A stretch of 64,000 bases of DNA, taken from positions 176,609 to 240,608 of the forward strand of contig BLAL01000289.1 of the NCBI GenBank assembly GCA_015698045.1, written 5' to 3'. Positions 12,405-25,600 of the stretch are shown here, piece by piece (position 1 is the stretch's first letter; every line of letters starts with the position of its first letter). The DNA is from Rhizophagus clarus (taxonomy: Eukaryota > Glomeromycota > Glomeromycetes > Glomerales > Glomeraceae). A model generated the notes under the pieces. The model was not told the DNA's origin. It was given only the letters and a program-made list of their open reading frames with translations, and ran no database searches. The position numbers and the translations under genes are program-made.

Positions 12405-13712
12405 ATGGCAGAGCCTCAATTCAATGAGAAAAATGGAGTCGAACTTTCACCTGAACTTAAATCATCATTAGATTTAATACAGGACGCAACATTGGTTCAT
12501 GTTCATCATAATAATCATAATGAAATATTATCATCATTCTCACAACAATTAAATATAGCGTCTCCTCATATGCCACCGCATCAATATTTGGTAGATTCAG
12601 ATGATGAGATTGATGAGAGTGATGATGATGACCTAGATTATGATTTTGTTAATGATGATGATTATGAAGATAGTGATATTGATGATAACGATTTTAATGA
12701 AAAAATTAAAATGGAAGTTTTTAACAGACCACAATCAAGATTAGGTAGACCTTTATCAAATCCATATAAAAGACATAATAAAAGGAATGGTCCTTCAGTT
12801 GATAGAATAAAAATGGATAATGCTTTCTTAAGAAATCAAAATAGTAAACTTAGTCAAGAACTTGAACAATGTAGATTAACGATCCAAGCTCTTAAAAATA
12901 TTGTTACTCAAAAAGATATTGCTTTACAAAGTTCTCGTACCGATTATCAAAAAGCTATATTACAAGTTAGAGTTTTAGAAACCTTAATATTAAGTAAACA
13001 TTCTAAAGATGGTAGTATTATAGTTAGAAGTGGTGGTAATAATTTAACCTCACTTTTACAAGAGAAAGATTTACAAGAGAAAAATTTGAATTTATTACCT
13101 GAAAAACCTAATGATTCATTAGAATCTCTTGATTCAGTCCCTCAAACTCTTCAAAATTCTGAAACTCTTTTAACTTCTCAAAATATTCAATCACCACTTT
13201 TAGAAACGTCATCAGATTTTATAGGATCTTCGGATGATGATGAAGAAGAAGAAAATTTAGTTCCTCCTCCTCTTCCACCGAAAAGAGCGAATCGACATAT
13301 TAGAAGATGGTCAATGGATTTTGGACCTAATAGTCATTTAGGTCATGATGAAGAAGTACATTTAAATATGTTAAATAGTCATATAACTCAAGCACCTTCA
13401 TCTGATGATAATACGATAATATCATCATCTGGTACCACACCTTCATCATCAACGCTTACTCCAATGAATAATGATCTTCAACGTAATTTACCACGTATAT
13501 TGAAACGTCGAACGGGTGATATCATTCAAACATTATCATCATGTCGTTCTTCTTCAACTAAAAATGGTTATGATCATTCGCCTCCAAATACTCCTCCTTT
13601 CGAAAGGGAAACTGATGATTCAAATGAATCGGTGATAATTGAAAAATCGACAAAGAAGAGAAAATCCGCTCAACAAAATCTATCGAAACTTCGTAAAATC
13701 TTTTTACGTTAA
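12405..13712 (+). CDS. Hypothetical acidic, coiled-coil, proline-rich protein (435 aa)
   Basis: One uninterrupted exon with clearly coding composition between homopolymer-rich flanks. Residues 64-100 are very acidic (runs of Asp/Glu). Residues about 134-197 form a likely coiled coil (MDNAFLRNQNSKLSQELEQC and onward, heptad-like, no proline). A second acidic patch at 275-284 precedes PPPLPPKR (287-294), a candidate SH3-binding motif. The C-terminal third is Ser/Thr-rich with SP/TP dipeptides (SPPNTPPFE), a pattern of phosphorylated disordered proteins, and ends in a basic tail (KKRKSAQQNLSKLRKIF). No catalytic domain, membrane segment or signal peptide is visible. I do not recognise the family; a regulatory or scaffold role is only a guess. 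The start is the first in-frame ATG and follows a pyrimidine-rich tract. Confidence 0.85.
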   Translation: MAEPQFNEKNGVELSPELKSSLDLIQDATLVHVHHNNHNEILSSFSQQLNIASPHMPPHQYLVDSDDEIDESDDDDLDYDFVNDDDYEDSDIDDNDFNEKIKMEVFNRPQSRLGRPLSNPYKRHNKRNGPSVDRIKMDNAFLRNQNSKLSQELEQCRLTIQALKNIVTQKDIALQSSRTDYQKAILQVRVLETLILSKHSKDGSIIVRSGGNNLTSLLQEKDLQEKNLNLLPEKPNDSLESLDSVPQTLQNSETLLTSQNIQSPLLETSSDFIGSSDDDEEEENLVPPPLPPKRANRHIRRWSMDFGPNSHLGHDEEVHLNMLNSHITQAPSSDDNTIISSSGTTPSSSTLTPMNNDLQRNLPRILKRRTGDIIQTLSSCRSSSTKNGYDHSPPNTPPFERETDDSNESVIIEKSTKKRKSAQQNLSKLRKIFLR

Positions 13713-14174
13713 TGTTTTTAATTTATTCGTGCGTGAGTGATTTTATCGAATTCGGATTCTCGTCGTTTACCGTTATTATTACAAAAATAGAGTCGTAAAA
13801 AAAAAGTCGTTTATTTTTATTTTGTAAATAGCTAATATATCATTATTTTTTAAACACCTTTGTATACCTCTTTTTTGTAAGATTTTTCCCCTTTTAACCT
13901 TTTCGACATTTTGGCACACACACTTTTTCTTCACAAAGCAATCTTTTACATTTTTTATACACAAAAAAAAAAAAAAAAAAATTAATAATTTTAATAATAA
14001 TTTTTTTTTTTTCTAGGAAATAATATTACACAGTACTAATATATAATTTCCCTTTCTTCCTCTCAAACAAATATAGATTTTTTTTTTCTTTACTCACAAA
14101 TTTTTATTATAAACAGATTTCGACAAAAGAACAATTTATCTTGTATAAATCAAAAATCATCAAACATTCACACA

Positions 14175-14193
14175 GCACACACACACACACACA
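14175..14193 (+). repeat. (CA)n microsatellite
   Basis: An uninterrupted CA run in an intergenic position. Confidence 0.85.
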
Positions 14194-14902
14194 TATTCCA
14201 CCACCACAAAAACAACCATGATTTAAAAAAAACTTTTTTTTTTTTTTGTGTATATATGTAGATAATCTTTTATATTTTATTCTTTTTTTTTTTTATTTTA
14301 TTTTATTTTACTTTTTTTGTTTTTTTTTTTCTCCTTTCCCTCATAATTTTCTCATACGCAAAAGGGTTATGAAACCACATTCATACATGAACATTAAGGA
14401 TATGGCTAGCTAGAAAAAAATATTTTTTTTCTTGGGAATTAGAAATATGGTAATTAGGTAGGATAGATTAATGGGACTTTTTTTTTTTTTTTCCGAAATC
14501 GAATTCTTCTCGTTGGGGTTATGAAAAACAAAGAGGTGTACAAAGAAAATTGATCCGTGTTAAAAATAGTAAGTAGTAAAGTAAGTTAGTAAGACGTAAG
14601 AAGTTGGTAATTAGTAGTACTTACACAAAAAAAAAATAAGAATATATATGTGAGTTGTATGTAATAATGAAAAAAAAAGATAACAATGAAGAAAGAAAAA
14701 GGAAAAAAAAAAAATAATATAATATTTTTCTTTTTTAAAAAAAAAAAAAATTTATTTTCGGAAAATCCTATTTTTTTTTGTCATTTCTAAATTTCGATTT
14801 TTGTGTCTCGAATAATTTAATGATTGAAAAATGTGTGCTCGGAACATATTGTTATGTGCATGTATGTCGGCATGTGTTCGGATTATTTAATTACACACAT
14901 CA

Positions 14903-14992
14903 TTACACTATATTACACTGTACACTATATTATTAACACTATATCTGATATTACACTATTTTTACACTATTTTTACACTATTTTACACTATT
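14903..14992 (+). repeat. TTACACTATT tandem array
   Basis: Repeated TTACACTATT/TTTTACACTA units of about 10-13 bp, variable in length. Confidence 0.6.
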
Positions 14993-15266
14993 AAGTAATC
15001 CACTCAAAGTCCGTGAACCTTTTTTTTTTTTCAAAAAAAAGATAAGGACATTGATAAGATTGTTTTTTTTTATAATCCATTTATGGGTTGAATGCCCTTT
15101 CAATTAAAAATATATATATATATATATAATATTGGGTGGGAATTCAGAATTTTTAATCAGGAATTCTGAATTCTTTGGAATTCCTTTGGAATTTATGGAA
15201 TTTTTAGTAATCAAAAATAAAGTTTTTTTTTTTATATAAATAACAAAATAACAAAGGAATTCTTTG

Positions 15267-15297
<31 letters not shown>

Positions 15298-15849
15298 AAA
15301 AAGATAAAAATTTTAATGCAAGTAATAATCATAAATGGCTTATCATCCGTGAGATTATTATGGCGTGGGCATAATATGATCAATAATTTGAACTTATTTT
15401 GAATTTATATTCGTATTGTAAAAAAAAAAAAAAAAAAGTTGTAACCAGATTGTAACATTTTTAAATTCCATATTGAGAAGTTTAGAATTTTTTTTTCTTT
15501 TTTGTTTATCAAAAATTGTTTGAAAATATATTTTCCCATTCTAAATAATATTCTTTTACCATTCCTTTTTTAAAAAGGTATATTTTTATTTAAGGTTTAT
15601 ATTTATGTCAATCAAATTTAACCAAATACAATAATTTCATTGTGTTTAAATAATTTGATTTTCAACAATAACACTTTTTTTTTGGTTGTTTTCAATGTTT
15701 CATTTTTTTATGAAAAAAGAATCTGATAAATTAATAATTTTTTTTTTTTTGTGTTAAGTTTCAGAATTGATTTGTTTGGTGCGTTTGGTCGATGATTAAA
15801 TAAGACAAAATTTTTTCTTATTGTTCAGAAAGAATGTAAATTTGGAGTT

Positions 15850-16160
15850 AAATAATATCGAATAAAATATCGAGTAAATATATAGTAAACAGATAGTAAA
15901 TATATAGTAAATATTAAGTAAATAGAAGAAATAACGGATTATGGATTATGAAGATTACGGGGATTATGGAGTTTATGGAGTTTATGGAGGGTAAATATAA
16001 AGTATTTACAAAAGTAAAATAAAGTAAGTGTAAAGTAAATATAAAGTAAATGTAAAGTAAATATAAAATAAATATGGGGTAAATACGGTGTGAATAATAG
16101 AGTAAATAAAGAGTAAATACGGAGTAAATATAGGGTGAATATAATGTGAATACGTGAATA
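15850..16160 (+). repeat. Degenerate AGTAAATA-type repeat
   Basis: About twenty variants of AGTAAATATA, AGTAAATACGG and GGTGAATA lie in a row, with no fixed register. Low complexity, no coding potential. Confidence 0.5.
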
Positions 16161-16568
16161 CAGAGTTTGGGTTGATCTATAATGAACTCTTAAAAAGCGA
16201 ACCGTATCTTATTTAACGGGATAGTGAACGAGATAATGAACGAGATAATGAACGGGATTATTATGAGAATTTATTTTGATTGAATAAAAAAAAAATCGAT
16301 ATTTTTTTTTTTTTTTAAAAAAATTTTTTTTTTTTTTTTATCTAATCATCATGATTTTTTTTTTTGTAACAGTGAAATGTAACTAAAATGAATATCTTTT
16401 TTCAATAAAGGTAAAACCATGTGATTTTCGGTAATTTGCGTTATGTCTAACATACTATAGTAATATTTATTTAAATTTTAGGTTTTCAAAGTTTACATTG
16501 AAAAATTTTTCAATTGTTTTTAAAAAAAAAATCCTTTTCATTTCTTTATCATTTTTTCAATGAAAAAA

Positions 16569-16599
<31 letters not shown>

Positions 16600-18087
16600 A
16601 TTAAAAAAAAAAAAACATTATGACAAACATTTTTAAAACGTGCAGTACATTTTATTAATGATTACATTAAATTACTAATTCTTCTTTCTTAAAAAGAAAC
16701 CTAAAAAAAAAGATAAAAAATTTTTTCTAAAACCTAAATTAAATAAATTAAAGGATATGTGTAGTGTGGTACGTGTAGTTGTGTAATTGTGCATTATATA
16801 CAGTATGTTATTAAAACGTTTGAACAGGTTTAAATCCTGTCATTCAAAGATTTTTACCATGCAAAAGCTTTGTAATCAAGGAACGTAAAAAAAAAAGTCA
16901 CACGATCCTTAAAATAAACAAGTTTTTCTAAATTTATTTTTATTTTTTTTTTCTTTACGAAAGTTCCGAATATTTTTTATGATGACGAATTAATTTACCC
17001 ACGCTTTTAAATATAATCGTGTCACTCACGTTAGAAAATACTTTTTTTTAAAAAAAAAAAATTAAGGGATGCCATTGAGAATTTCCTTTATTAGATTACA
17101 ATCGTCAAAACTTCCCTTTTTTTTTCTTTGACGGAAAATTATCCCGTGATTTTTTAATTTATAGGGAGTAAGGAAATTAAATACTAATTAAATAATTAAA
17201 TGTTTATTTATTTATAAAAATTATTTTATTTATTTATTTTATTTTTTTTTTTTATTTTTATTTTTATTTTTTTTTATTATTTTTATTATTATTCTTAAAA
17301 ATTAAATAAAGCGGGAGAATATAGGGGGGGTAAAAATAAATTAATAAATTGAAATAAAGCGGGAGAAAAAAAAACAAAAAGGGTTTTCATGTCATGTCAT
17401 GTTATGTACAAACATCCGTGCGCTGAAAAAAAAAAAAAAAAATTTTTTTTTTTTGATATGTTGGTCATTATTAAAATAAAAAATAAAAATTATAAAATAA
17501 AAATTAAAAAAATAGCCATTGTTCTAATAATTATGGATCGGTGATACTCTAAAATAGTTCATCGTCTGTCTCATTGTTATATATACTAATTTTTCGTGTG
17601 AACAATTATGTGATTTATAAATTGTATTATATAACTATATAATGGTATATATGTACGGTATATTTATATGTACGATATGTTGAAGAATTATCATCTATTG
17701 ATTGAAAAAAAAAAAAAAGTGCTGCGTCATAGCGCGTATGGCATTGTTCCGGATCTAGATTACCCGTAGGTTACGGTTATTTTGTAATCATACATTCATA
17801 CATGTCCAAACTTGGCCTAATTTTTACCAGAATTAAGACCATAATGTATTACATTAAAATGAGATATGCTAGTAATATTGGATCAAATATCATCAATTCA
17901 AAGTTTGCTTTTTTTTTGCGCTGGTACTCGTAGTTTTATTGAATTTTGAAATTCTTGATTAAAAACCCGAACCGATCCTCCTATCCTATTGTACGACCTC
18001 GCAACGTCATCATCTGGTAATAATCCCGTGACGCTACTACCTCCTAATTCCGTAACATTTATTTTTTAAAATGGGAACCCCGAACCT

Positions 18088-18143
18088 AGTGTTGCAAGTA
18101 GTGTAATATTACGACACATAGGTTGCAAATAGTTGCAACACTT
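18088..18143. repeat. Small inverted repeat (AGTGTTGCAA ends)
   Basis: AGTGTTGCAA at 18088 and its reverse complement near 18133-18143 bracket 56 bp in a patch of slightly higher GC. It may be a tiny TIR-element remnant. Confidence 0.3.
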
Positions 18144-19566
18144 GGTACACTTACGGCAGGCCACACTGTTTTTCAATGTATATACAATAAATACCAACAT
18201 AAAAAAAACTGATCGTGCAGTATTTTGTTTCATGCGTTATGATGGGTTATCCTACAAATATATACAATACAAATATAAATAATATAAAATTAAGGATGAT
18301 TTGTTAAACATTATTAATTGTTTGCAAAATGTAAAGTTGGTTTCGTAAATTTAGCATTAGCCGCTTACAACGAACTTGGATCTCGGAACTTATATTATGT
18401 ATTAAAATTTGATTTACGAAAAATTCTATTGAGAAATAAATTGGAATGTGATTCCAAAAACAATTATTAGATTAATTAATCGAGATTATAACAATCACTT
18501 GTCATTCATAACAACTTCACGTACGCAGCTTGTACAGATAATAATTTGTGTACAAAATTCACGCGGTATTTTGTCATAATTTTGAATTTGATTGGATGAT
18601 GAAAATTGCTATTCGTTGATCAGGCAACTATGACTTGGAGACAGGGATTCAATAAATATGTTTTTAAGTCCAATCAACAAGATACGCTATTCACAAAGGG
18701 ACAGTTCGTTTATAGGATAAAGAAGTTTCTTTATTAATTAAATAGTTATTTATTTAATACTTGCTAGATTGATACATGATAGATATTAAAATACATTTTT
18801 TTTTTAAATAAAGACTGAATAAACTTATTTAAGCTCATTATACCTTTTACATTAAAATTTTAGCTATTATATATTTGGTTTTATTTATAATTAAATTTAA
18901 AATATATAATGAAAAGATAGATAATCTGGATTATTTTTTCTTTACCTATATATTTTTAAACAATTTATATATTATTTAGATCTTTTTATAGAATTCCAAA
19001 CAATATATATATATAAATCAAATAAAAATATTAAAATTTACTATAATTAATAAACAAATTATTTTAGATTCAACTAAGCAAACTCTTATTATAATGGTAT
19101 TATAACTTTTAAATTTTTATTTTATTAAGCAATTTGTTTTATTATATATAAGATCTCAAATAATATATATAGAATTTATATTAAAATAATTTATAATTAT
19201 AAAAACCAAATACAGTTAATTCTTTATAAATACATACTTTATAAATGTATAATTCTTTTAATGATTGGAATTGATTTTACAAACATTAAATCAATCAAAA
19301 ATTGAATTAAAATCAATTTAATCAATTATTAAATAAAAAAATCAAATTTATTTATTATGGTGTAGTAATATTAATTGATATTTTATTTATTAAAAATAAT
19401 TTATCAATGATTTATATATGATAGTATACTGCCATACTATTGATTTAAATTATCAAATCCTTATCTATTAGTATTAAATAAAATTTTAAAAATAGATTAT
19501 TTATAATTATTAATTCTTTTACATAAAATAAAAAGTCATAATCATATATTAGAACTGGCCTATAAC

Positions 19567-20441
19567 TAAGGATGGTGCCGCAAATAAGCAATTGCGGAAT
19601 AATTGCGATTTACGGTATTGCGGAACATTGCGGATTTTTAAACCTAAATATCCGCAATTCCGCAATCCGCAATTGTCCGCAATTCCGCAAATATTCCGCA
19701 ATTCCGCAAAGTACCGCAATTCAATTGCGGAATAATTGCGGAATTGCGGCACATTTGCGGAATTGCGATACATTTGCGGAATTGCAATTTCGCTAAAGCA
19801 ATCCAAAAAAATGTTGTGAAATGTTTTTTTTAATTAAAATATACTTTGAAAAAACGTTTCACAACGTTTTTTCTTTAAATTAATTAAAAAAACGTTGCGA
19901 AACGTTTTTTTTAATTAAATATACTTTGAAAAAACGTTTTGCAACGTTTTTTCTTTAAATTAATTAAAAAACGTTGCAAAACGTTTTTTTTTAATTAAAT
20001 ATACTTTGAAAAAACGTTTCGCAACGTTTTTTCTTTAAATTAATTAAAAAAACGTTGCGAAACGCTTTTTATTAATTAAAATACTTTGAAAAAACATTTC
20101 ACAACGTTTTTTCTTTAAATTAATTAAAAAAACGTTGCGAAACGCTTTTTATTAATTAAAATACTTTGAAAAAACATTTCGCAACGTTTTTTCTTTAAAT
20201 TAATTAAAAAAACGTTGCGAAACGCTTTTTATTAATTAAAATACTTTGAAAAAACATTTCGCAACATTTTTTTGTTAAATTAATTAAAAAAACGTTGCGT
20301 AAACGTTTTTTTTATTAAATCGGTTCGGTAAACTGCCAAAACCGATCAGGTGAATTGCGGAATTGCGGTTCACTAACCGCAATTCAACTCCAAAATCTGC
20401 AATATTGCAGATTTGATAAATCAATTGCGGCACCATCCTTA
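19567..20441. mobile_element. Non-autonomous hAT-type TIR element (875 bp) with 8-bp TSD
   Basis: Perfect 17-bp terminal inverted repeats TAAGGATGGTGCCGCAA bracket the element, and the 8-bp sequence CCTATAAC is directly repeated at both borders (19559-19566 and 20442-20449). An 8-bp duplication is characteristic of hAT transposons. The left subterminal 230 bp hold more than a dozen ATTGCGG/CCGCAAT motifs in both orientations and the right end a few more, as expected for hAT subterminal transposase sites. The interior is an 80-bp tandem repeat with no transposase, so the element needs one in trans. The two overlapping opposite frames in the left end are translations of the repeats. Confidence 0.88.
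19806..20318 (+). repeat. 80-bp tandem repeat inside the hAT element; each unit is a hairpin
   Basis: A marker (CTTTAAATTAATTAAAAA) recurs at 19873, 19953, 20033, 20113, 20193 and 20273, an exact 80-bp period. Each unit contains AAAAAACGTTGCGAAACG and, some 20 bp on, its reverse complement, so every unit can fold into a long AT/CG hairpin. Some arms carry single changes. Confidence 0.85.
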
Positions 20442-20579
20442 CCTATAACCAAATTTCACTAAAAATGTAATATATACTATAAACTTTAACAGAAATAATT
20501 ATATGATTATAGATGTATACATCAGGAAATTTTATAGCGTGAAAAATTGCATAAGTTTACGATTTTGTAAGTTTATGAA

Positions 20580-21130
20580 AGTTTATGGCATAATATTTCA
20601 AAAAATTTCAAAATATTAAGTAAATTTACAATTTCGTAAGATTTATGTGATATTACGGTTAAAATATTACACAAGTTTTCAATATCGTAAGATTTATGCA
20701 ATATTATGATCAAAATATTCTGCAAATTTACGAAACTGTAAACCTGCGTAATATTACAGTTGAAATATTTCAAAAATTTACAAAACTGTAAATCTGCATA
20801 ATATTACAGTTAAAATATTTTGAAATTTTACAAGACTGTAAATCTGCGTAATATTACGGTTAAAATATTTTGAAAATTTACGAGACTGTAAACCTGCGTA
20901 ATATTACAGTTAAAATATTTTGAAAATTTACGAGACTGTAAATCTGCATAATATTACGGTTAAAATATTTTGAAAATTTACGAGATTGTAAACCTGCGTA
21001 ATATTATGGTTAAAATATTTTGAAAATTTACGAGACTGTAACCTTGCGTAATATTACAGTTAAAATATTTTGAAAATTTACGAGACTGTAAACCTGCGTA
21101 ATATTACGGTTAAAATATTTTGAAAATTTA
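20580..21130 (+). repeat. 50-bp tandem repeat in family C left end
   Basis: About eleven copies with an exact 50-bp period; the core is CGAGACTGTAAACCTGCGTA followed by ATATTACGGTTAAAATATTT. Copies vary at CG/TG/CA positions. A degenerate relative lies at 49700-50110. Confidence 0.88.
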
Positions 21131-21657
21131 ATATTACTATTCAATCGTTAAAGCTGCGTATGCAGTAGAACGTATATAAGGGGCATATGATACTATTGAA
21201 TAATCAAAAATAATATAAACACCTTTTCTTTTATATAAATACCTTTTTTTTAAGTTTGGGAAAGCAAATTTATTTTTATTTACGAATTTTATATTATTTA
21301 TAATTTTTATATTAAAATTAAAGTAAATTCTAATTTTTATTATAACTTAATAAAAAAATACACATTTGATACTTGTTCGCTACTATTTTATAAAATAGTA
21401 CTCAGGCTGTACAGCGTGGACATCAGTATCAGTCACAGCCCAAAAAAAACGTGAGTCTCCAGCCGATATTTAGTACGGACTGGGCCTAGCTACTCACTTA
21501 ATAAATAATAAAAAAATAAAAATAATTATCTTCTACGATACGTAGGTAAGTTTCTCCTTCTCCTACGATCATCACGCATGACTAAAATTGATTAAATTTA
21601 TCAAATTTAAAATATGAACGTAAATATTAATTATAAATTTTATTATAGTATAATTAC

Positions 21658-22645
21658 CCAGCCTCTCCCAAAATCTCGTTCTAAATTCGCGATAATATCT
21701 TTAGCTGGTACGCATCCACAGCTGCCGCCCAGAATTACCATTACGATAAAAGACATAATTCTAAATATCAAAATCAGTTTGAATATTTGATAAATACATT
21801 TAATTTATATGAATGTAATTTTATTTATTTACTTACATGGTAATCCCTGACAAGGTTCCTCCACTTTTGGCTGCACTGTTGCCCAGAAACCCTCGTTTGA
21901 AATATTCTATTTATTCTGATTCAATTAAATGGATTGGTTAATTTGAATTTAAATTCTCACTCCTTGGCCTTCTAATTTGCCTGCCACTTCGTATGTGCCT
22001 TTCTCTTCGCTACCTCCTCTGACCTACCTCGTGATTTCACGTGACTCTGAATCTGATTGGATTAAGAACTCGATGACTCAAGGTTTGCCATGGTATAATC
22101 ATTTGTCAGGTTTTATGGGTCGTCTAACGGTGCTACTTAATAACTGCTTTTGCAGGATGGGATGTCGATTTTTATAGTGGGCGTGTTATCCATTATTATG
22201 TTAGCATAGTTGCTTCTACTTTGGTTGGAATATATCAAGGGGGAAGATCTAGGGAAATTTAGTGTAATGCGATTTATTCTTTTTAGAATAGGTTTATTAC
22301 TATATTTTTACTTAGGAGACTATATAGCTTTGTTTTTAGTTAGTTTTATTTTAATTTGTGTTTTTATTTTTTTTTTTGTAAATTGTATCAATTTAATAAT
22401 ACTTAATAAAGATAAGGGTTACTATACCACGTTTGCCTTGAATTTAAATTCTTTCTTAAAGAAATTATAGATATTAGTCATATGAACCTATTGGCAACAG
22501 AGTCCCAAAAATCATAGCGGCTTCTACCATTAATATTATAGTAGGCGCGGTTTCTGTCTCAGCGTATATCAATAAGTTCATCCATCATAGCCCAGTTCCA
22601 ATAGACGTTATAGTGGGAATGACGTGAACGTGTGTGGCGAGGCAT
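21658..22645 (-). pseudogene. Decayed Myb/SANT-like gene of family C element
   Basis: Starts at the ATG at 22645 (MPRHTRSRHSHYNVYWNWAM) and reads on without an intron into an Arg/Tyr-rich segment (NRAYYNINGRSRYDFWDSVA) after one TGA. An interruption of about 0.5 kb follows. Then comes SGQQCSQKWRNLVRDY, ending at a GTAAGT donor, and a next exon with RNGNSGRQLW, a stop, and RYYREFRTRFWERL, ending at a GTAATT donor at 21658. The W...FW...KWRNLV pattern is the trihelix/Myb-SANT class of DNA-binding fold. It aligns with the gene in element B exon by exon at two of three splice sites; the first B intron is absent here. Probably non-functional. Confidence 0.6.
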
Positions 22646-25600
22646 TATTAGTTTAGATTTGATTTTTATAATTTGATTTTGGGATGAGTAAAAATTTGAA
22701 AGAAAGTCGTAAAATGTCACTTTAAATAAAATTTGAACAATACCTCTTTGGTTTGATTTTATTTCTCGTTTCAATTAAAATTTAATTTATTACACTTTTC
22801 ATCATTAAACATATTAAATGCGGATATGGATTATCTAAATATAAATATCATGATTGAATCAAAAAATAAAAAAAATCTTAGTTTGATTTCAGTTTCATTT
22901 CAATTAAAAATAATTGAAAATTATGTACATGTTTAATTATTTTAAATATAAATATCAATATATCATATTTAAAAATAAAACAATTTATTATTAGCACATT
23001 CTATTGAATTTTAAATATTTCGCATACATTTCTTAAAAAAATTAATTTTTTTTAATCAATTTAATTAAAAATAATTATATTCTGATTAAATATTTTGTGT
23101 ACATTTCTTAAAAAAATCATAAAAAAAATCTTGTACATCGTACATGCAATTACTAAATATCATCCCTTTGTGATAAATAAAAAATTACGCAACATAAATT
23201 CAACACAAATTCAACACAAATTTAACAAATTTAACAAAATTTGGCCAAAATTAATAATTTTTTACCAGAATTATCAACACAAATTGAACACAAATTGAAC
23301 ATAAGTTTCAGTCATGATTTATTTATGTCATGCTCACGTTGTTGATAATTAAATAAATAAATCTTCATGATATGATTGTGCATACAGTATCGTATTTTCT
23401 GGCCAATCAAAATTAGGCTGATCCTTGCATGTGATTTAATCATTTAATCATGCATACGTTTTTTGTCTTATTTATTTTTGTCTCTTATTTCTTTATTCTT
23501 TTGTTCAATATTTTTAATTTTTTTGTCTCTTCTTTCTATTATTTCTTTAATTATATACAATATATTTACATATATTTCATAATTTATTGCTTTGCAGGTA
23601 TAGAAATATTTGTTTATTAATACTAATTATTTTCATTTTTTTTTACCTCTTTGTTACTTTGTATCGTAATACTAACAATAATATCCATGTTTCCTTTATT
23701 CCTTTTTACTTGTACTTTAATACTAACGATACTAACAATACTAACAACATGTTTATTTTTTCCTTTCTCTTTATTTCTTTATTCTTTTGTTCAATTACTT
23801 TGCAGGTATAGAAATATTTATTTATTAATACTAATTATTTTAATACTAACGTGTTTTTTACCCTAATTGTTACTTTATATCGTAATACTAACAATACTAT
23901 CTACGTTTTCTTTTTTTCTTTTACTTGTACTTTAATACTAATGATAATATTCATGTTTCTACTGTTTCTTTAACTCTTTTTACTCTAATATTAACAATAC
24001 TAATAATACTAACAATATTTCTTTTATCTTTATATCTAATACCAACGTTACTATAGCTGTTTCTCTTCTTTTTACATCTAATTGTATCATTACTCTTTCT
24101 TTTTTTACTTTTATATATTCTGTATATAGTAATAAATACTTGTAATTTTTATAATTTAATTCATATTATATCTAATAAAATATACATTATATAAACTTAT
24201 AGTACAAAAATGAATTTTGAAACATTACAAAATATTTATGTAAAATTACGAATCGTCAAAATATTTTAAAAAGTTGCGAAATATTACGCAATAAAATTAC
24301 ACAATATTACGAACCGTAAAATTACGAAACTTTGCATATCGTAATATTTTGAAATATTTTAAAAAGTTACAAAATATTACTCTTCTGCAAACTTGCGGCA
24401 GGTCTGAAAACTTACGAAATATTACGATGCGTAATCTTGCGCAACTTTTCGCACTATAAAATTTCCTGATGTAGTAGTAGATTTATAATTTAAATACAAT
24501 TGTAATTTAAAAGTAACTTAATTCATTTAATTGTAATTACTGAAAGTTTTATTTATATTTTCAATCGATAATAAAAAAAAATATTATACAAAAAATATTA
24601 TAAAAAAAATTTACTACTCTTTACACAAATCATAATTTATTCACAATTAATGTTCACTTGTTTGCTTGTTTTATTTCATTATATCTATTTAATTTGAAAG
24701 AAAGTAAAATGTTAGTAATAGAAGTGTTAGTATGAATATTAGTAGAAGTGTTAGTAAAAGAAAAGGAACGTTAATAAAAATTTTTACATTAGAAAGTGTT
24801 AGTATTAATGTTAGTATGAAAGTTAGTAGAAGTAGAAAAGGAACGTCAATAAAAAAAAATATAAAGTATAAGTATTAATGTTAGTGTTAATGTTAGTAGA
24901 AGTGTTAGTAAAAGTAAGAAATAAAAAATGTTTAACAGTAGAACATTGTTAGTAGGAACGTTAGTAGGAGGAAACACATTAAAAAAAAATATTAGTAAGA
25001 GTGTTAACAGGATGGAAAAAGAAATTTCAACAAAAAATGTACCTTTGTATTTATTTTTTAGAAAAACCAATAAAGTAAAAAACTCGATAGTAGAACATTG
25101 TTTAGGACGTTAGTGAGAAGAAATACATTGGAAAAATATATTAATAAGAGTGTTAAGAATAACATAATAATGGGAAAAGAAATTTCAACAAAAAATATAC
25201 CTTTATCTTTATTTTTTAGACAAAAACAATAAAGTAAAAATTTGAGAGAGAGAGAAAAAAGTTTTTGAAAAAAAAAAAAAAATATGATAAATAAATAATT
25301 AAATCATGATCGTGCAATCACATGATCAACAAAATTATCAATTTTTATTGGTTATTTGGCTAATATTATATTCAGCCACATCAGCCACAAGATCGGACAC
25401 CTATCGAATGCATAAGTCAATATTAGCGAAGAAGCACAAACTTGATTATTCACTATTCATGCTCAACTTGAGTTAATAAAATTATTAAAAAATCACTGAT
25501 TTTATTAAATTTATCAGAATTTTTATGCCTAATTAAATATGATTAACAAAAAATTTACTACTGATTTCATTATAATGTTACCAACTTTTTTGTTAATCTT

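Larger units (their letters stand above)
13713..19558. other. AT-rich intergenic region with simple repeats
   Basis: 3' flank of the gene ending at 13712, then nearly 6 kb of homopolymer-rich DNA with no supported gene on either strand. A (CA)n run (14175-14193), a TTACACTATT array, an AGTAAATA-like degenerate array (15850-16160) and one small inverted repeat near 18088 are the only structures seen. Confidence 0.6.
20520..24471. mobile_element. TIR transposon, family C (3.95 kb), flanked by TA
   Basis: The ends are inverted copies of CATCAGGAAATTTTATAG, continuing imperfectly as RYGAAAARTTGC, and TA lies directly outside both ends. This fits insertion at TA, as in Tc1/mariner-like elements, although no DDE transposase is recognisable. 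The left third is a 50-bp tandem array. The minus strand carries a decayed Myb/SANT-like gene. The right subterminal region repeats TTACGAAAT/AATATTACG motifs. The element abuts the start of homology to element A at 24472. Confidence 0.7.

Noticed and set aside
10352-12471. Frames of 65-74 codons at 10352 (+), 10641 (-) and 12247 (+)
   Set aside because: They are translations of poly-T/poly-A runs (Phe, Lys, Ile, Tyr only); the last overlaps the real gene at 12405 in another frame.
16826-16852. ACAGG-TTTAAAT-CCTGT, like a tRNA T-arm
   Set aside because: No matching acceptor, D-arm or anticodon arm within 80 bp upstream.
19549-19806. Overlapping frames on both strands with repeated NCG/RNC peptides
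   Set aside because: They translate the ATTGCGG/CCGCAAT repeats of the hAT-like element.
20520-24471. CRISPR-like reading of the 50-bp array
   Set aside because: The repeats are directly adjacent with no spacers, and the genome is eukaryotic.
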